Positions 11,064 to 26,000 of a DNA stretch of 64,000 bases are shown one piece after another. Under the pieces are notes generated by a model, which was given only the letters and a program-made list of their open reading frames with translations, was not told where the DNA came from and did no database searches. Position 1 is the first letter of the stretch. Each line of letters starts with the position of its first letter. Origin of the DNA: Calamus simplicifolius (lineage: Eukaryota; Streptophyta; Magnoliopsida; Arecales; Arecaceae); assembly GCA_900491605.1 (NCBI GenBank), contig UESW01001514.1, positions 62,001 to 126,000 on the forward strand. Reading direction: 5' to 3'. The translations under genes were made by a program, and so were the position numbers.

Positions 11064-14000
11064 TGTAGACGTATGTACATACACACTATATACATACATA
11101 CACATATCTATACATACATTCAGATATACGTAGATGGACAATCATAAAATATTTAAAATAAATTTAAAAAGCCTAAGCGAGAACTGGGTTCATAGAGTTA
11201 GCCTTGTCAAAATAAGGGTTGACCAAGTAGTGTGTGTGTGTTATGTTTTAGTATAACCATGCTGGATGAGGAAGCATGCACTTAACTGTGTGATTGTAGT
11301 TCAATAAGCCCTTTGCTGGTAGTGTAATCATTGTTATTATTCAAATACATGATGGACACTAAATTGTTCCATGCCACTTGTCATTTCAGTTATTCTCAGA
11401 TTTGGATTTTAACAAAAGATCAGTCTAATTAGTGGGCATGCTTTGATCAAGTTGTCATTGTGATGTTCTTATTGTTAATTGGAGTGAAACAGTTAAATGT
11501 CTATAATTTTATGAAGCTATCATTACTGATCCATTTTGTTCTGTTTTGATGAAGTGAACATATTCTCAGGGATGATAGTTGTTTTGTTAATGGATATGAT
11601 CGTTCAGTTAATCATGCCTATTAAAACTGTTATACATTTTTTGGTGTATTGAATTCTAAATTAGAAAAAATTGTGTCCATGCATTAACTGGACCTTAATG
11701 CATTCTTATGGCCGCATGCGCAGTTCTATCAGAAAGTGTTGTAGCATATATGTATATATGATGAACCAACCACTGATTGGTCTTGTATTTCATCTCCCAT
11801 GGGTCTTAAGAAAGCCCCTGGGTTTAGCTTTGAGATTTAAGATTTGGTTGATATTAAATGACAGTATTATCTAATATATACTTGTATCAGGGACATAATA
11901 TCAGCATAATATTTTGATACCTTTTGATATGGGCGTTATGTGAAATAGATTCAAGAATTTGTTGCATATTTTTTAATATGAACTCAGGTGTTCAGCCATC
12001 CATCATTGTCACTCTAATTATGCCAGCTACTCATCAAAGAATTTACCCAAAAGCCTTGGAAAAAGGCACCAGGGCTCCTATTATGGCTCAAAAAAGAAAA
12101 CAAAGAAGGAACCTATTTCACAAAGTGACTCTCTGATTCAAGGAAAGAAGAACTCCATGGAATCAAAATGAAATTCAAATCCCCTGGACTCTCACATCTA
12201 CATATGTCTACTCTTATAAATTCAAACTTACTGACTCTAGAATTTTCTCAACCTAACAAACAACTGAAATAGGACTATTACAGTCCTATAGATAACCCTG
12301 AAAATCATGTTATACATTATTAAGAGTTCTAAATTTATTGGGTAGTATCATGTTTCCTCTTGACTAGATTGTCAAAAGATGATCCTTCCACCAGCAAACA
12401 GTTGATATTTGACATCACAGTTAGGTGAATCAGATGTCCTGAACAGAGCAGAGAGGAGGAAGCAGATTCATATAGCCAACCCCATATAGTTGAGAAAAGG
12501 CTTAGATGAGTTGAGTTGAGTTAGGTGAATCAGATACATTCTATCAAATTGTAATGGTCAAAGCATCTAACTTGGCCAACTCTTCATTTAAGCTTGCCAA
12601 ATATTTATTCTGCATGATTTATCAAAACATTGTTCTGATGTTACCTTCGTTTTTCCCCCTTTCTTTTTGACTAAGGAATGTGCTATTTTCTAGATGATAG
12701 TTTATGCATAGTTGTAAATATTTTTGGCAGCTAGATGATTTGCAAATGTATTTTTTTGATGTCTAGTCTTGTGATAAGTGACACCTCCCCCCCTCTCTTC
12801 CAAATTTTCCTCTAGCATCTGGGTTTGTTTTAAATAAATTTTCATCAAGTATTTGAAATTGCACCTATTAATTGATAACTTGTTATTATTATTAATCATA
12901 TCTGCCCATGATATATTATTACTCTTAATTATGCAGGCATCAAACCTCTCTAGAAAAGCCTTAAAGCCATTTGTTGATACAAACATTATGCAACCTGGCA
13001 ATTCCTTCCTGAACCACCTATTGGACTCCTTGGAGTTTGTGAATATCACTTATCACATATATATGGCTAAATTATAGCTTTGATCATGCTTTTTACCACC
13101 TTTGATCTTTGCTTGTAGCATACAATGAACATGTCCAATAGTATTCTTTGTTCTTTCTTAGGTATTCTCACTATTCTTGCAGTTCTCGTATATGATGATA
13201 GAATCTCATGTTGGCTTGTGAGCAAATATTTTTTTATCATGCTATGTGCTATCTTTTGTTTCTGTCACACTGATGTATATTGCCCTCTATTAAGAATATT
13301 GTAGTATACCGGTACTGAACCATTACACAATAGAGGGGGTTCACTAAGTCTTGGTATATTTGACTCTATATACTGGATGTATTGATGCTGTACTGTCATG
13401 GTACCAGTATGGGGTCCTGTATGGGGATTGCAAACTTTGCTCACAAGATTTAGTTTTTGGTTTCTTTTTTTTAAAGCACATTTTGATCTTTGGAGCAGGG
13501 AGATCTGCGAATATTCACTATGGAACTGGATCAGTATCAGGTTTCTTCAGCCAAGACTACATTACAGTTGGTGAGCTTATGATCAAGAATCAGGTCAGCA
13601 ATTTATTTGATACTCCATGTATCCTGTGTTTCTCACTTTTATGTATTTTATAGACTAGATGTGCTTATATTAAAACTTCTTCTCAGGTTTTTATTGAAGC
13701 CACTAGGGAGCCAAGTATCACTTTCATGATTGCGAAATTTGATGGAATACTTGGACTTGGATTTAAAGAAATCTCAGTTGGAAACATAGTGCCTGTATGG
13801 TATGCAGTCGTAACTTGAGTAATGATACTTATTTGGCTGTGCCATTTTCTTTCTTGTTTAAACCAGAATTATTGCTTGTTTAAAATTCCTTTTCTTAGTT
13901 GGATTGGACCAACAATTATTGATCAAAGTAAAAATGATAATTCAATTATTTGGGAAAAAAGGGGAAAAGCAGAGAAATGGTCAAAGTATCTAAGTCCATT

Positions 14001-17000
14001 ATTTTATTGGCCTGTGGTGTGAAATCGCATGGAAGTTCTGGTAACCCATGCAACGTAATGTTTATACCCCATTTTATGGAGCATCTATGGTTCAAACCTA
14101 GTTAGAAAGCCTTGCAAAAAAGTTAAAAAGTAATAAATAAAGTATCAGAAAGATCCTTATGCCTGGCACATAACTGAATAAGAACAATGAGGCATTTAAG
14201 CATTATATTGTCCATGTGTGTCCGTGTTATGGCTACTTGATGCTTTGTCAGTTGGTAGATCAATAACCATAACCATTAAGCCCTGTCCAACTATTTGGAT
14301 GAACTAAATAAAATCCTCATTTGCCAATAATTCCTCGATGTTATTTCATTTCTTTGTGCAATTGAGTTAAATAGTGCTCTATCATTTGAAATGGGGATCC
14401 CATAATATTCATGATTTCTTTGGATTCTTCTCATGGTTTGACATGGTTTTTCGACTATAAACCTGACATTAGCCCTCCACATTTTTCATTTCAGCTTGAG
14501 ATCAGCATCGATGTCAAATGTGAAAAACACAAATATAAAATAAAATATCTGTAGACATAATAACGGATGGTAGTTTCTAGAACTTATGAAGTCATGATAT
14601 ATATATCACCCATAACCTCAATTTTGGTTTCTCGCATTTCCAAGGAAATCCAATAACTTTCATTAACATATGAACTGTACAAAAGTGGTACATTGTTGCT
14701 GGAAACTAAGTGCTACAACTTGATCTTTAGTACCAAGAGGTCGCAAAGAATGCATGCAAAATTTTGAAAAGATATTGGCCAACACAGACATGCAACTTTC
14801 ATGCACCGTAAAATTATGACATAATTGAAGGAAAATTTTGTCCTGAAAGAATGAATGTAGAGTTCCCCTTAGACTTGAGTCATAGTAATTGAGCTTTGAA
14901 ATTACTCCAAATCATAATTTTCAGTTGGAATTTGTGCCAATCTAAGTTTTTTTTGACCTCTCCGTGCCTATTCTGAAGCAACCACGAGATATGATATGCA
15001 TGAAAGGAGGCTTGGATTGATAGCCAATCTTTCTTTTTAGGTGGATTCAACTGTTTGATGATTGAACATGTAGATATTTGTTCTGAGGTTCTGAATTACA
15101 ACTAAATCTCTGAACTGATTTGGTATCCCTTTTTCTTGTGGCTATGCAGAACTTGTTTTTTCATCCTGTAAAATATTGTAAACTGTGTTTTAAATTGATG
15201 CCTTGTTAAATCACATATTCCTACATAAATATTAAAACAGCAATTTGATAAAAAAATTTGATTGACTGAAAGGGTCGATTTACAGGAAAAAAAAAAGGAC
15301 TTTCAGTTGGTAAAGTTGATCAGGCAATGGTGATAACCTTTCGAATTGTTGATTACTAGTGGACTCCAAGTGCACCATAATATGCCTTATTATATAACTA
15401 TGACAAATTATTTGACATTGCAACCAGTGAATTGTTAATTCTCCTGTTATGCCCTTCCAATTTTCATGTGATCAAGAAGGTGTTCTGTATTTCCAGTTCA
15501 AAAAATTTAGTGCTTCCAGTTTTCAGTACTTGAACCATTGGCTACTGCAATGGGTGTCCTTTGCAAGATATCAATTTATCATGCCAAGGGGATGGGTATA
15601 TCACATTATCCTTATCATGGAACTACTCCTTTGGAGTGCCAAGGCTTTACAAGCCCTCTTGTGCGTCAAAGTTCTCACAATACTCTATGCTTCTTTGCTT
15701 TGTTGTTATGTTCTATTTTTGATGTATGGTACTGGGGGGACTTTAGATATTTTAAGTGCTCCAAAAATGTGAGCTTATGTATAACTATATATCATTATTA
15801 AACTAATGAGAGATTCAGAAATACAAGTTTACCAGCTTACTAACTGCCATTTAACAGGGATAACATGGTTAACCAAAGCCTTGTTAAAGAACCTGTTTTC
15901 TCTTTCTGGTTTAACCGGAACACTGCGGATGGAGAAGGAGGTGAAATTGTATTTGGAGGGACTGATCCAAAGCATTATAGGGGTGAACACACATACGTCC
16001 CTGTAACTCAGAAAGGCTACTGGCAGGTTGATCCCTAATTTCTTTTTCATTAGTAGTTGATTGGTCATATTTTACCCAATCCCTAATTAATTTTTGTTGG
16101 TATATAACTTGTCATGTTTTATCCATTGTCCACTTCATTTAACTTTGGTATCCCAAATTTTTTTTTTTTTTACAGTTTGAAATGGGAGATGTCCTCATTG
16201 GTGATCAAACAACTGGTAGTACATGCTAATTATCTGATATGCTATGTTTTCTGCTTTGAAGTGTGTTAGTTTAATTAGATGTTCACTTACACATACTGAT
16301 TATGTTTGCAACTTGAGTTCTTCAGGATTCTGTGCTGAAGGATGTCAAGCCATTGTAGATTCTGGAACCTCTTTGATTGCTGGTCCAACAGTATGTGTCT
16401 ATATTTGGTGGTTATAGCCTCCATTTGTTTCTTTCAGTTCTTTCCTTTATATTTTGTTCTTCATGCAAGCATTGATACATATATCTTGCTTAAGATGACC
16501 ATAAAGGACTTATAATTTTCTGTTATTTTAAATTTACACATTCATTGGAAGAGCCAAGTTATGTTCATGCCTTACATCATATAGTACTAACTAATTCTTA
16601 TGCTTCATTCAATGAAAATATGATGGTTGACTTTGTAAGGGTGGTTCACTTTCCTTTGGCCAGTAACTTAGGTACAATGAGATGCAATTTATGGAAACCT
16701 TCCACTCTAAACATAACTACCACAACTACCATCAAGATTTATTTAATTGATTATATATGAAACATGCATGTTTCTGCCTCCAGGATGACAATTCAGTACT
16801 TAGACACTGATTTCTGTCTCTGTGTCTGTCTTATGAGCTTGTGTGCATGTGTCCAGTTATGCACAATAACAAGACAGATATATTAGTAGTTTGTCTTCTT
16901 GATGCATTCACCTTTGGTTGTTGAAAACTGCAATAACATAATTCTGCTAAAACTTTGGATGCTTTTATATCAATGATCTTGGATTTAAGTGATGGATCAT

Positions 17001-20000
17001 GTTCATAAAAAACATATTAAGATTCTGAGCTGTTTGATACAAGTGTAGAATGTTGTATATATCTATTAGAGTTATGTTTATGGTACCACTCATTGCCTTT
17101 TAGTGAAACACAGAGAGATTCATCTTTGTATGTTTGCTCTTATTTCTTTTATTCCTTTCTTTGTTTGGTGTTAAATAAATGATGCCTACGGACTCATTTA
17201 AAGAATCACAATATTCTCTAATGATACATAGTCATACGACCATTTTATGTGGATTTGACAACGGTGAATACTAGTATTTCATAGAAACTTCTGGACAAAG
17301 ACATTGTTGGAGACGAGGGAAAGGAGAGATATCGAAGGTCTGAAACAACAGAACAGAGAAAAGTTTGATCATGCATTGAAAATTTCAGAGAGGAAAATTC
17401 AAGGAGAATCTCATAAATAACTAGTGATAATTTTCAAAGTTATGCTAAAATTTGTGTTTTTTTTTGTAATAACCCGTCGCAATAGATGGTCCTATTGTTA
17501 TTACGATCGTTTCCACTAATTAATAAGTGATAACGATAGCCCCTTAAATGTTAAACGCCTGCTTTGATAGGAGCAGGCGGTGGAAGGGATTTGAAGAATC
17601 TCTTTAAATAGAGATCCCTTCTAAGGCTTTCAATAACACAATGTTATCGAAAAAAAAACAAAAAACAAGCGAAGGCATTGGGTCCTTGATCAAGAGCATA
17701 TCCTGAGGGCATACACCATCAGAGTGTGATGGCTCATTGATTGGAAGCACTCAATCAAGGTTCCTCGAGAAGAAGATCAAGATCCATCGAGAGGAGGAAG
17801 ATCAAGATCCATCGAGAGGAAGATTAAGATCCATCGAGAGAGGAAGATCAAGATCCATCGAGAGGAAGAAGATCAAGATCCATAGAGAGGAGGAAGATCG
17901 AGATCCTGATTCAGATCTTCTAGAGGTAGATCGAAAGCAATGGCTGGAGGTAATAAAAAAGATCCTAACCATTAACTCTATGCAATATTGTATAGATTGT
18001 TAATAGTTTTCTTATAGTTGGTATCAGAGCCGCATTGTTTCTCTGCCTTGTTTTTTTTTATTGTGAGTGTTTCCATCATTGGAGACTTGATTATTTTATT
18101 GTTCGTAGGCTTTTTGGTCTCTATTTCTCTCACATAGGGATAGTCCAAGGGAAGGCTACTGGTAGTACCCTGGATTATTTGACCCAATGAATGTATGGTA
18201 GGGATATTAGGGACACACCAAAGGGAGGCTACTGGTAGTACCTTGGTGCGTTTTACCCAACTACCTACATATTGGAAGAGTTAATAGATCGCCATGAAGT
18301 TTGTTTGAGAGGTGGTTACTCTTCGGTCTTTTCCTTTTTAATCCTACATTTATGGTTCGATTTTTGCTTCTCGGTTCTTCACTTTGATTTATTGTTTCGG
18401 AATTTTGAGCAGCTGAATTTATAGCTTGATATTAGATATCGTTGCCTGTTTAGAAACATATTTTGTTCAAAAGGAAAGAATTCCGTGCATTTATGATTTT
18501 GTCGCGTCACGGATTTTTCTTGGCCGCTCTCAGGTTCAAATCTATAGTGGAGGTTTTTCCTCTGTTGTTTCATTTTTTCTTGGCCGTCCTGATTTTCTTC
18601 CATCAGGTTTTGGTTTTTGCTCGTTTTTGCTCACGAGCGAAGCGGTAACGTAAGAGAAAAAAGTGGCTTTCATAACCACATGCGGTGACATATTAAAGAG
18701 AGAAAACGTCTGTTGCAGTTTCGATTTTCTCGCCTATGGGTCCTTCGGTTTTCTCAAGAGATTTAAAATCAAATTGATTAGTTTTATCATTTATTTCTTA
18801 AGTTTAAAATTTTTGTATTAAAATACGCCTCCTGAGTCTCTATGCCTACGGTGTTTTGCATAGATTGGCCCGAGAGAATAATGAGCTACGGCCGGACGTG
18901 TGTTAATTAACAAAAATTTTTCTTAAGATAATTTTAAAATTCATTAAATGGATAATTGAAATGTTGTCTTCTGTTTTGCATACTAGATTTATTCTATGCA
19001 TGAATTTGGTGGTAGTGTGAAAATCACTATGCAAATCCTTTCAAGGTCTGATTGGTCAATTGGTGTCTAGAAAAGTAAAGAGATTGTGGTTACTTAATTG
19101 GTTCCGTTGACTGACCTAAGGAAAGCAACGGGGGGACCCCACTTCTCTTTCACTGGCCTGGCCAATTTGATTAACTCAGATCTTGATTTGGAAATGTTAC
19201 GTTGATTAAGATCACTACCTAATAATCATGCTAAATTGGTTAATCTATATGCATATAATGGAATTCAAATGTCATGTGATCAATATGATTTTGATTAATT
19301 AAGGAGTAGCCACAACATCTTTGATTAATCAAAATTATATATTGAGTTGCAAAGGTTACATAAGGTTAGATGACATTAATTGTGACTAATTATATTAATG
19401 TAATGAATCTTATCCCATAGGAATTTTTATTGCACTAATATAATTAATTAGGATGCGATAACAAATTATTTTCTTAATTACCCATAGGAATTAAAAAAGT
19501 AATATAATTTGTTAGTCACATCATTAAGTTAATGAGTCTATTTGAGTATAATAATTTAGCCCACAGGTAGTTATTGTATGTTATTGATTCATGTTATTGC
19601 ATGTTTATATTGGTAAGACATGACATCAAGTTATATGCCTCAAATTCAGTTACATGAACATTTTTTTTTTTTTATGCAGCTATTTTGCCTGTTAATATTT
19701 CTGATATGAAATGTGTTCCCGATTTAAGTGGTGATAATTATAAATTATGGAAGGAGAGAATTCTTCTTCAATTAGGGTGCATGGATATTGACTATGCTAT
19801 CAGGAAGGATGAACCACATTCAGTTACATCTACTAGCACTCATGCTGAGATTGCTGCGTATGAACGATGGGAGCTGTCCAATCGCCTCAGTATGATGTTC
19901 ATACGTACTAAGATTTCTGCTAGTATACATGGTTCAATTCCTGAGTGCAAAAATGCCAAGAAACTTTTGAAGGCTATTGATGCACAATTTGAATCTTCAG

Positions 20001-23000
20001 ATAAGGCACTGGCTAGCACCCTAATGACAAAATTGTCATCAATGAAGCTCACTACTGTTGGAGGTGTGCGTGAGCACATCATGAAGATGAGGGACATTGC
20101 GGCTTAGTTGAAATCCCTAGAGGTTGAGATGTCAGAATCTTTCTTGGTGCACTTTATTTTAAGCTCACTCCCACAGCAGTATAGTCCCTTCAAAATATCT
20201 TACAATACACATAAGGACAAATGGTCAATTAATGAACTTCTGACCATGTGTGTTCAAGAGGAAGGGAGGCTGATTTTAGAAATAAGAGAAAGTGCACATT
20301 TAGTCACTCAGAGAAAGACTAAAGCTCCCAAAGCCAAACGCAAAGGAAAGGGTAAAGTATCCATCCATACAGAAGACAAGAAAGAGTCCAAATGCTTCTT
20401 TTGCAAGAAGAAAGGGCATATAAAGAAAGATTGTCTCAAATTCAAAGCTTGGCTTGACAAGAAAGGTACTCTAACCTCATTCGTATGTCATGAATCCAAT
20501 TTGGTTATATGTCATAACACATGGTGGATTGATTCTGGTTCTACAATCCATGTTTCAAATACCTTGCAGGGTTTTCTAAATCAAAGGAAACCATTGGGAA
20601 GTGAACAAAGCATCTATTCAGGAAACAAGATGAGTTCACATGTGGAAGCAATTGGGACGTGCAGACTTATTTTACACTCTGGTTTTGTTTTGGATTTGGA
20701 AAAAGACATTTTATATTCCAAGTTTCTCTAGAAATTTGATTTCAGTGTCAAGGCTTGTACCAGCAGGATACTCCTTTAATTTTAATAAAAGCTCTGTTGA
20801 TTTATTTTATAAATTTAAGCTTATTGGGAATGGTACATTGTCCGACAATCTTTTCCAAATTAATTTGAAAAACAATACCACCTATAATGTGATGCATGCC
20901 CAAACTGGTATGAAAAGATGTGTTATGAATGAGAATTTCTCTATTTTGTGGCATCGAAGATTAGGTCATATCTCCATTGAGAGAATTAAAAGATTAGTAA
21001 AAGATGGAGTACTTGATACTCTTGATTTTACTGATTTTGGCACTTGTGTGAACTGCATAAAGGGAAGCAAACCAACAAGTCCAAGAAAGATGCCAAGAGA
21101 AGTTCGGAAATACTGGAGATCATACATATGGATATCTATAGCCCAGATATGGACTCGTATGGTCAGAGATACTTCATCTCATTTATTGATGACTATTCAT
21201 GATATATGTATCTCTACCTGCTTCATAATAAGAACGAAGCATTATATGCCTTTAAGGTATTTAAGGCAGAAGTAGAGAAATAATGCGGCAAGCAAATTAA
21301 AATCGTGAGGTCAGATAGAGGTGGAGAATATTATAGTAGTTACACTGAGAATGGACAAGCACCTGGTCCGTTTGCTCGTTTTCTTGAAGAAAATGGAATT
21401 GTTGCATAATACACCATGCCAGGGTCTCTGGACCAAAACAGTGTAGCTGAAAGGAGAAACCAGACATTATTGGACATGGTAAGGAGCATGATTGTCAGCT
21501 CTAACCTACCTAAATCCTTGTGGACTGAAGCTCTTAAAACTGTTGCGTATATATTTAATCGAGTTCCAACCAAGGCTATTTCCAAAACACCATTTGAGTT
21601 GTTTAAAGGTTGGAAACCAAGTTTGCAACATATACGTGTTTGAGGATGCCTATCTGAAGTAAGAGTTTATAATCCACAAGAAAAGAAACTAGACCCAAGG
21701 ACTATTAGTGGATATTTTATTGGATATGCTGAGAAGTCCAAGGGTTATAGATTTTATTGTCCATCTCACAGCACTAGGATTGTGGAATCAAGAAATGCAA
21801 AATTTCTTGAGAATGACTTGATCAGTGGGAGTGATCAATCTCAGTATTTGGCTTCTTCTGAGAAAGATCATTCAGATATTCCAGCTTCCACTTCAAGTGA
21901 GGGATTGGTTGTTATTTATAGCACTCCTCAAACTCAATTAAGTGCTCAACAACCAGTCATTGAGATTTCACAAGATGATGGTAATCTAGAAGATCATGTT
22001 GTTCATCAATAATCAGTTGTGCAAGATACTCCTCAAGAGGTCATTGATACAACATTAAGAAGATCAACTAGAATAAAGAAATCAGCAATTCCTAGTGATT
22101 ATATTGTGTATCTACATGAATCTGACTATAACATTGGAGCCGAAAATGATCCTGAAACGTTTTCACAAGCCATGAGTTCTAAGGATTCAAACTTGTGGTA
22201 CAATGCCATGAAGGACGAGATGGAATTTATGGCATCTAACCAAGTCTGGGATCTTGTTGAGTTGCCTGATGGTGTAAAAGCCATTGGATGTAGATGGGTC
22301 TTTAAAATAAAGAAATACTCACAAGGCAACATTGAGAGATATAAAGCAAGACTCGTTGCCAAAGGATTCACTCAGAGGGAAGGAATCGACTATATGGAGA
22401 CATTTTCTCCTGTATCCAAGAAAGATTCTCTCCGAATAATTATTGCATTGGTAGCTCATTTTGATTTTGAGTACATCAAATGGATGTGAAGACCGCATTC
22501 CTTAATGGAGATCTAGAGGAAGAGGTTTACATGAAACAGCATGAAGGATTTTCCTCTGGTGATGGTGAGCATTTGGTTTGCAAGCTTAAAAAATCCATAT
22601 ATGGATTGAAACAAGCCTCATGTCAGTGGTATTTAAAATTTCATGATGTGATCTCTTCCTTTGGTTTTGAAGAGAACATCATGGATCAATGTATATACCA
22701 GAAGGTTAGTGGGAGCAAAATTTATTTCTTGGTCCTATATGTGATGATATTCTACTTGCAACCAATGATAAAGGGTTGCTATATTAGATGAAACAATTTC
22801 TCTCCAAAAATTTTGATATGAAAGATACGAGTGAGGCATCTTATGTCATTGGCATTAAGATCCATAGAGAAAGATCTCGAGGCATTTTAGGATTGTCTCA
22901 AGAAACTTATATCAATAAAGTCTTGGAGAGATTTCAGATGAAAAATTGTTCACCAAGTGTTGCACCTATAGTGAAGGGTGACAAGTTCGCTTTGAACCAG

Positions 23001-26000
23001 TGCCCTAAAAATGAACTTGAACAGGAACAGATGCACAACATTCCATATGCTTCAGCTGTCGGAAGCCTAATGTATGCTCAGGTTTGCACAAGACCTGATA
23101 TTGCATTTGCAGTAGGAATGTTGGGAAGATATCAGAGTAATGTAGGTTTAGACCACTGGAGAGCTACTAAAAAGGTCATGAGGTATCTTCAAGGGACCAA
23201 GGACTACATGCTCATGTATAGACGAACTGATCATTTGGAGATAGAGGGCTACTCAGATTCGAACTTTGTGGCTGCGTTGATTCTCGAAAATCAACATTAG
23301 GATTTATATTTATGTTAGCTGGTGGAGCCATATCATGGAGGAGTGCAAAGCAGACTTTGACTGCTACCTCTACTATGGAAGCGGAGTTCGTTGCTTGTTT
23401 TGAGGCTACATCGCAAGGTGTATGGTTGAAGAGTTTCATCTCAGGGCTTAGAATTGTTGACTCTATTGCTAGGCCAATTAAACTGTACTGTGATAATTCA
23501 GCTGCTGTATTTTTGGCTAAAAACCATAAGAGTGGTAGTCGAAGTAAACATATCGATATTAAGTATTTAGCCATAAGAGAACATGTTAAAGAAAATAAAG
23601 TGGTCATAGAACACGTTAGCACTGAATTGATGATAGCTGATCCTTTGACTAAAGGCATGCCAATTAAGAATTTTAAGGATCATGTGATAAGAATGGGAGT
23701 TGGTTCCATGATATAATTGTATGGATAACAATTTGTACAAAGAAACTCTTATTTCAATTATTTGTTTATTTCTCATTCAGGCGTACACGTTATTTGACTT
23801 TTGAGAAATGACAAACTTTTTTTTTGGACTCTGAATAAACATATGGTTTATTCATTATGTTATGTTGTACATTTGGAATAATGGTAAAGAAATTGAATGC
23901 ATTGTAATACATCAAAGATAATACTCAATTATAGAGGACCTATCGCTATGATTCATGTATTTAGTTTCTTGTTCAGTGTTGATAAAATATACGGACCAAG
24001 TGGGAGAATGTAATAACCCGTCGCAATAGATGGTCCTATATTTATTACGATCGTTTTCACTAATTAATAAGTGATAACGATAGCTCCTTAAATGTTAAAC
24101 GCCTGCTTTGATGGGAGCAGGCGGTGGAAGGGATTTGAGGAATCTCTTTAAATAGAGATCTCTTCTAAGGCCTTCAATAACACAATGTTATCGAAAGAAA
24201 AATCAAAAACAAGCGGAGGCATTGGGTCTCTGATCAAGAGCATATCCTGAGGGCATACATCATCAGAGTGCGTTGGCTCATTGATTGGAAGTACTCAATC
24301 AAGGTTTCTCGAGAAGAAGATCAAGATCAATCGAGAGGAGGAAGATCAAGATCCATCGAGAAGAAGATCAAGATCCATAGAGAGGAGGAAGATCAAGATC
24401 CATCGAGAGGAAGATCGAGATCCTGATTTAGATCTTCTAGAGGTAGATCGAAAGCAATGGCTGGAGGTAATAAAAAAGATCCTAACCATTAACTCTATGC
24501 AATATTGTGTAGATTGTTAATAGTTTTCTTACATTTTTTTCAGTAGATAACTTGCTCTGATACTTCTTAAGCGGCAGCAGAAAGCCTTTTTTTACACATT
24601 TCTGCCTGCCTGCTATTTGACCAGTGGTAGCATGGCTGTGTTGTTTTATCGTTTTGTGTTTCCATCACATCTTCATGCTGATTTCTGGTCTAGCATGCAA
24701 TTACTTGGATCAAAAGGTTATCATTTAGCTGGGGCACTGTCTTTGTTAGTAGACCATCTTTTAATTGTGATCCTCTTTGACAATATTTGCAGACTGTCAT
24801 TGCAGAAGTTAATCAAAAAATTGGAGCTGCTGGTGTTGTTAGCCAACAATGCAAAGCAGTGGTCTCACAATATGGGGAAAAGATTATGGAAATGCTGATG
24901 GAAAAGGTTGTTTTTGTCTTTTATGATCGTTGAGTTATATAAGATCCTTTAGACTGATATAACCATATTCATATACAACAGTATTTGCTGCATAATATTG
25001 TTTGTTGATATCTTTTATGTTATTAAAAAAATTTCAGGAAGAGCCTGCAAAAATTTGTTCTCGAATTGGGCTATGTGCCTTTGATGGGACTAAGGGAGTC
25101 AGGTTAGAAGTCAATTATTAATATAATCTTCATTTATCTTTCTTTTTTATTAATTATATAACTGTTTTCACTTTTTTATTAATTACAATTTTCATGACTG
25201 TTTTAACTTTTTGCTTGTTTTTTCTTCCACAGTATGGGCATAAAAAGTGTGGTGAATGGCAAAAGAGATAGATCAACTGGTGGACTGGAAGATGGTATGT
25301 GCCCTTATTGTGAGATGGCAATTATATGGATGCAAAATCAGCTTGTGCAGAACCGGACACTTGAACAGGTGTTGAACTACATCAGTGAGGTAAAATTCAC
25401 AGCCTAAAGTTGTGTGTAAGGATTCCTTTTTTTTAATTATTTTTCACCATCTTGAATTGCATGCAGCTATGTGAACGACTGCCTAGTCCCATGGGGGAAT
25501 CAGCTGTAGATTGCAGTAGCCTCACATCTATGCCTATTGTTTCTTTCACTATTGGTGGTAAAAGATTTGACCTGAAACCTGAGCAGGTACATTGTGATTT
25601 ATCACCTTTGCTTGTCAATAAACTTTTAGTTTTTGCTCATTTCGGGAAAAATATGATGGTTTGCGGTCATTTTACTGTTGCCTTGAGCCATATTCTATCA
25701 CCTAATAATTTGAAATCTATTTTATGTTTTACAAGTAGCAGCATTGTAAAAATGTGCTGAAGTTGCATCGAGTGGTAAGACAACAGGCAAACCATACTTA
25801 TTCTTTCTAATAGACTGTTTTTGGGTTTTTTGGGTTTTCCTCTTTTATTACTAAAAAATCATGCTTAGGTGTTTGATTTTCACTTTTTCATAGTGTAGTT
25901 CAAATTTCCTGAAGGCCCTTGTTATTGTGGAACAAATTTTTCACTTGCTTGTCTTGGGTCTGGGATTTGTCCAGGCGAACTTTTGTGAAATCTACAGCAA

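Larger units (their letters stand above)
10155..13498 (+). other. Intron 2 of the proteinase gene
   Basis: A 3.3-kb AT-rich intron without coding potential. It holds a (CT)n(CA)n microsatellite at about 11027-11062 and a short non-LTR retrotransposon tail with target duplication at 12421-12535. The remainder shows nothing recognisable. Confidence 0.85.
17460..24538 (+). mobile_element. Ty1/copia LTR retrotransposon inside intron 7 (degenerate)
   Basis: Two LTRs (552 and 525 bp) start TGTAATAACCC and end CTTATA (left, decayed) or CTTACA (right). Each is flanked outside by TTTTT, compatible with a 5-bp target duplication but low in information. A tRNA-Met primer site follows the left LTR and AAGTGGGAGAA precedes the right LTR. 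The order gag, protease, integrase, reverse transcriptase, RNase H is that of Ty1/copia. The element lies in the same orientation as the host gene, so its LTR promoter and terminator signals point along the transcript. Multiple stops and frameshifts disable it. Confidence 0.95.
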
